From contig JBGPPD010000140.1 in assembly GCA_041488375.1 (NCBI GenBank), positions 1-7,982 of the forward strand: a DNA stretch of 7,982 nt. Reading direction: 5' to 3'. Shown here one piece after another: positions 6,230-7,982 of this stretch. A program made the translations under genes and the position numbers. Origin of the DNA: JAABQT01 sp041488375 (GTDB taxonomy: Bacteria > Pseudomonadota > Gammaproteobacteria > Burkholderiales > SG8-39). Positions within the stretch are counted from its first letter, which is position 1. Each line of letters starts with the position of its first letter. The notes beneath the pieces were generated by a model. That model had not been told where the DNA came from, did no database searches, and saw only the letters and a program-made list of their open reading frames with translations.

Positions 6230-7744
6230 ATGTCATCACTGAGCGCGGCGATTCTCGGCGGCGCACTGCGCAAGGAGCACCGTCCCTGGCCGCGCTCGGT
6301 CGTGGGTCTCGAGGGCTGGCGACAGGCCGCGCAAAGTCTGCGCTCCGGCGCCTGGGCCCTGCTCGGCCTCTGGGGCGAGCCCGGGCTCGCGCACATGGCC
6401 GTGATCGAGGGTGAAACGAACGAGTGCGCGGTGCTCAGCCTCGCGTGCGAGGCAGGCCGCTTCCCTTCCCTCGGGCATGCGCCCGCCATTCGTCTGGAGC
6501 GGGCGATGCGCGACCTCGTCGGCCTCGTGCCCGAGGGCCTCGACGACGCGCGCGCGTGGCTCGACCACGGCAAGTGGGGCCTGCGCCATCCGCTCGGGCA
6601 GGCCCGGCACGCGCTCGCCGCGCCGCATGCCTATGCGTTCCTGCCGGCGGAGGGCGAAAGCCTGCACCAGATCCCGGTGGGTCCGGTGCATGCCGGAATC
6701 ATCGAGCCGGGCCACTTCCGCTTCACCGCGAACGGCGAGACCATCGTGCGCCTGGAGGAGCGGCTCGGCTACGCGCACAAGGGAACCCAGTCGCTCATGT
6801 CCGGCGCCTCCATCGAGCGTGCGGCGGCGCTCGCCGGGCGCGTATCCGGCGACAGCACCGTCGGCTTCGCGCTGGCCTTCGCCCGGGCGGTGGAAGCGGC
6901 GCTCGCCGTGGATGTCCCGCCTCGGGCGGTGTGGCTGCGCGCGCTGCTGGCCGAACTGGAGCGACTCGCCAACCACTTCGGAGATATCGGCGCCGTCTGC
7001 AACGACGCAGCGTTCGCCATGATGCATGCGCAATGCGGGCTCCTGCGCGAGCAGGTGCTGCGCACGGCGCAAGCCTGTTTCGGCCACCGGCTGATGATGG
7101 ACCGCGTCGTGCCCGGGGGCCTGCAGTGCGACCTGGCGGGCGACGGCGAACGAATGCTGCTCGCCCTGGTCGCGCTTGTGCGCAAGCATTTTCCGGAACT
7201 CGTCGAGCTGTACGACAACACCGCATCGCTCAAGGACCGCACGGTCGGAACGGGAATCCTGACGCCGGCGCTCGCGCAGCAGTTTGCCGCCGGCGGCTAC
7301 ATCGGGCGTGCTTCCGGGCGCCGCTTCGATGCGCGGCGCACGCCTGGCTACGCGCCGTACGACAAGCTGAAGTTCGAGGTCCCTGTGGTCCAAGCGGGCG
7401 ACGTGAATGCGCGCGTCTGGGTACGCATTCTCGAGGTCGAGCAGAGTCTCGCATTGATCGAGCAAATTCTGCCGCAACTGCCGCCCGGTGCGGTGCGCGC
7501 CCCGCTTTCGATGCAATCCGACGCTGCTGCACGCGAGGGCGTGGCGCTGACCGAGGGCTTCCGCGGCGACATCCTTGCCTGGGTGAGGATCGGAACCGAT
7601 GGCAGCGTCGAGCGTTGCCACCTCAGGGATCCATCGTGGTTCCAGTGGCCGCTGCTCGAGGCGGTGATCGAGGGCAATATCGTCGCCGACTTTCCGCTAT
7701 GCAATAAATCATTCAACTGCTCCTATTCGGGCCACGACCTCTAG
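6230..7744 (+). CDS. hyfG: HyfG-like large subunit (fused NuoC/NuoD-like) lacking the [NiFe] ligands
   Basis: A 504-residue soluble subunit of the HycE/HyfG/NuoCD family. Residues about 1-130 form a reduced 30-kDa NuoC-like domain ending in APAIRLERAMRDLVGLVPEG and ARAWLDHGKWG. From about 148 the NuoD/large-subunit domain begins with IPVGPVHAGIIEPGHFRF and LGYAHKGTQSL, followed by ELERLANHFGDIG at 242-254, RTVGTGIL at 337-344 and GDVNARVWVRILEVEQSL at 390-407. In E. coli HycE the first metal-ligand motif is RVCGICGFAH; here it is RVSGDSTVGF, so both cysteines are serines (206 and 209). The C-terminal DPCYSC aligns with NCSYSG (496-501), giving Ser498 and Gly501. The protein ends three residues later, with no cleavable maturation tail. 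It therefore cannot hold a normal [NiFe] centre and is best called an Ehr-type subunit. The ATG at 6230 lies six bases after hyfF with no clear ribosome site. Confidence 0.92.
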   Translation: MSSLSAAILGGALRKEHRPWPRSVVGLEGWRQAAQSLRSGAWALLGLWGEPGLAHMAVIEGETNECAVLSLACEAGRFPSLGHAPAIRLERAMRDLVGLVPEGLDDARAWLDHGKWGLRHPLGQARHALAAPHAYAFLPAEGESLHQIPVGPVHAGIIEPGHFRFTANGETIVRLEERLGYAHKGTQSLMSGASIERAAALAGRVSGDSTVGFALAFARAVEAALAVDVPPRAVWLRALLAELERLANHFGDIGAVCNDAAFAMMHAQCGLLREQVLRTAQACFGHRLMMDRVVPGGLQCDLAGDGERMLLALVALVRKHFPELVELYDNTASLKDRTVGTGILTPALAQQFAAGGYIGRASGRRFDARRTPGYAPYDKLKFEVPVVQAGDVNARVWVRILEVEQSLALIEQILPQLPPGAVRAPLSMQSDAAAREGVALTEGFRGDILAWVRIGTDGSVERCHLRDPSWFQWPLLEAVIEGNIVADFPLCNKSFNCSYSGHDL

Positions 7745-7750
7745 GGGGAA
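7743..7750 (+). promoter_or_regulatory. Ribosome binding site of hyfI
   Basis: AGGGGGAA lies five bases before the ATG at 7756 and begins inside the hyfG stop codon. It is the clearest purine-rich ribosome site in the window and fixes the hyfI start. It contrasts with the weak or overlapped sites of the upstream genes, which suggests that the iron-sulfur subunit has its own efficient initiation. Confidence 0.7.
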
Positions 7751-7755
7751 CGCGC

Positions 7756-7982
7756 ATGCGCAGACTGCTGCTGAAAAACCTCGTGCACGGGCCGCTGACG
7801 GAGGTTGCGCCAGCGAGGGATGATGCCGCGCTTGCCGAGCTGGCCTCGCGCGTGAATCAGGCTGCCCGCAGGCGCCTGGGGCGAACGCTCGCGATTCGCG
7901 AGGTGGATGCGGGCTCCTGCAACGGCTGCGAGCTCGAGATCCACGCGCTTAGCAACGTGCTCTACGATTTGGAGCGGTTCGG
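7756..7982 (+). CDS. hyfI: HyfI/NuoB-like iron-sulfur subunit (C-terminus cut by window edge)
   Basis: The first 75 residues of a NuoB/HycG/HyfI-family small subunit, which carries the [4Fe-4S] cluster next to the active-site cavity of the large subunit. The motif GSCNGCELEIHALSNVLYDLERF is split here as GSCNGCELEI (53-62) and HALSNVLYDLERF (63-75). Cys55 and Cys58 supply two of the four expected cluster ligands; the other two lie beyond the window. The CxGC form is the hydrogenase type, unlike the tandem CysCys of complex I NuoB. The N-terminus (MRRLLLKNLVHGPLTE) matches the usual short lead of this subunit. It starts 11 bases after hyfG behind a strong ribosome site. In E. coli a ferredoxin-like gene, hyfH, lies between hyfG and hyfI; there is none here. 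Confidence 0.9.
   Translation, partial: MRRLLLKNLVHGPLTEVAPARDDAALAELASRVNQAARRRLGRTLAIREVDAGSCNGCELEIHALSNVLYDLERF

Noticed and set aside
6236..7621. 461-codon open frame on the minus strand opposite hyfG
   Set aside because: It is an antisense shadow of hyfG with Arg/Gln/His-rich composition and no motif.
1157..7982. Complex I (nuo) operon or multi-subunit Mrp antiporter operon
   Set aside because: The fused C/D-like large subunit, the CNGC small subunit, the HyfE-length subunit and the B-C-E-F-G-I order match the group 4 hydrogenase-related set. nuoE/F/G/I and the mrp E/F/G genes are absent.
1..7982. Insertion sequences, CRISPR arrays, tRNA or rRNA genes, attachment sites
   Set aside because: I saw no repeat arrays, transposase-like frames, terminal inverted repeats or RNA-gene signatures. 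Coding capacity fills all but 77 bases between hemW and hyfB and two gaps of 6 and 11 bases.

Overview
The window is GC-rich, gene-dense bacterial DNA. It holds two divergent transcription units separated by 77 bases. The HemW sequence (radical SAM segment PWCVRKCPYCDFNSHE, then DYLGIGAGAHGK) together with the high GC content suggests a proteobacterium, most likely a betaproteobacterium. This is an inference from sequence style, not a phylogeny.

Minus strand, 1 to about 1079: the N-terminal 359 codons of hemW, encoding a radical SAM haem chaperone related to coproporphyrinogen III dehydrogenase. The C-terminus runs off the left edge. The intergenic stretch 1080-1156 holds a plausible sigma-70 promoter pointing right. 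A 7-bp-arm palindrome overlaps its -35 box and reaches the hemW start, and a third half-site copy lies at the -10 box.

Plus strand, 1157 to the right edge: six tightly packed or overlapping genes in the order hyfB-hyfC-hyfE-hyfF-hyfG-hyfI (last one partial). They encode a membrane-bound complex of the complex I / group 4 [NiFe] hydrogenase superfamily. HyfB and HyfF are antiporter-like (NuoL/M/N-like) ion-translocating subunits, HyfC is NuoH-like, HyfE is the NuoK-related subunit, HyfG is a fused NuoC/NuoD-like large subunit, and HyfI is the NuoB-like iron-sulfur subunit. HyfD, HyfA and HyfH equivalents are absent from the positions they hold in E. coli hyf.

The most notable point is that HyfG has lost all four cysteines that bind the [NiFe] site in true group 4 hydrogenases. 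The N-terminal CGxC is SGDS, and the C-terminal CxxC aligns with SYSG at the extreme end of the protein. The small subunit nevertheless keeps a hydrogenase-style CNGCE cluster motif. The complex is therefore best read not as a hydrogenase or formate hydrogenlyase but as an 'energy-converting hydrogenase-related' (Ehr) complex. That class is known from sequence but its physiological substrate is, as far as I know, unresolved. It would couple an unidentified redox reaction at the HyfG/HyfI module to H+ or Na+ movement through HyfB/C/E/F. Automated annotation as 'hydrogenase-4' or 'formate hydrogenlyase' would be misleading here.
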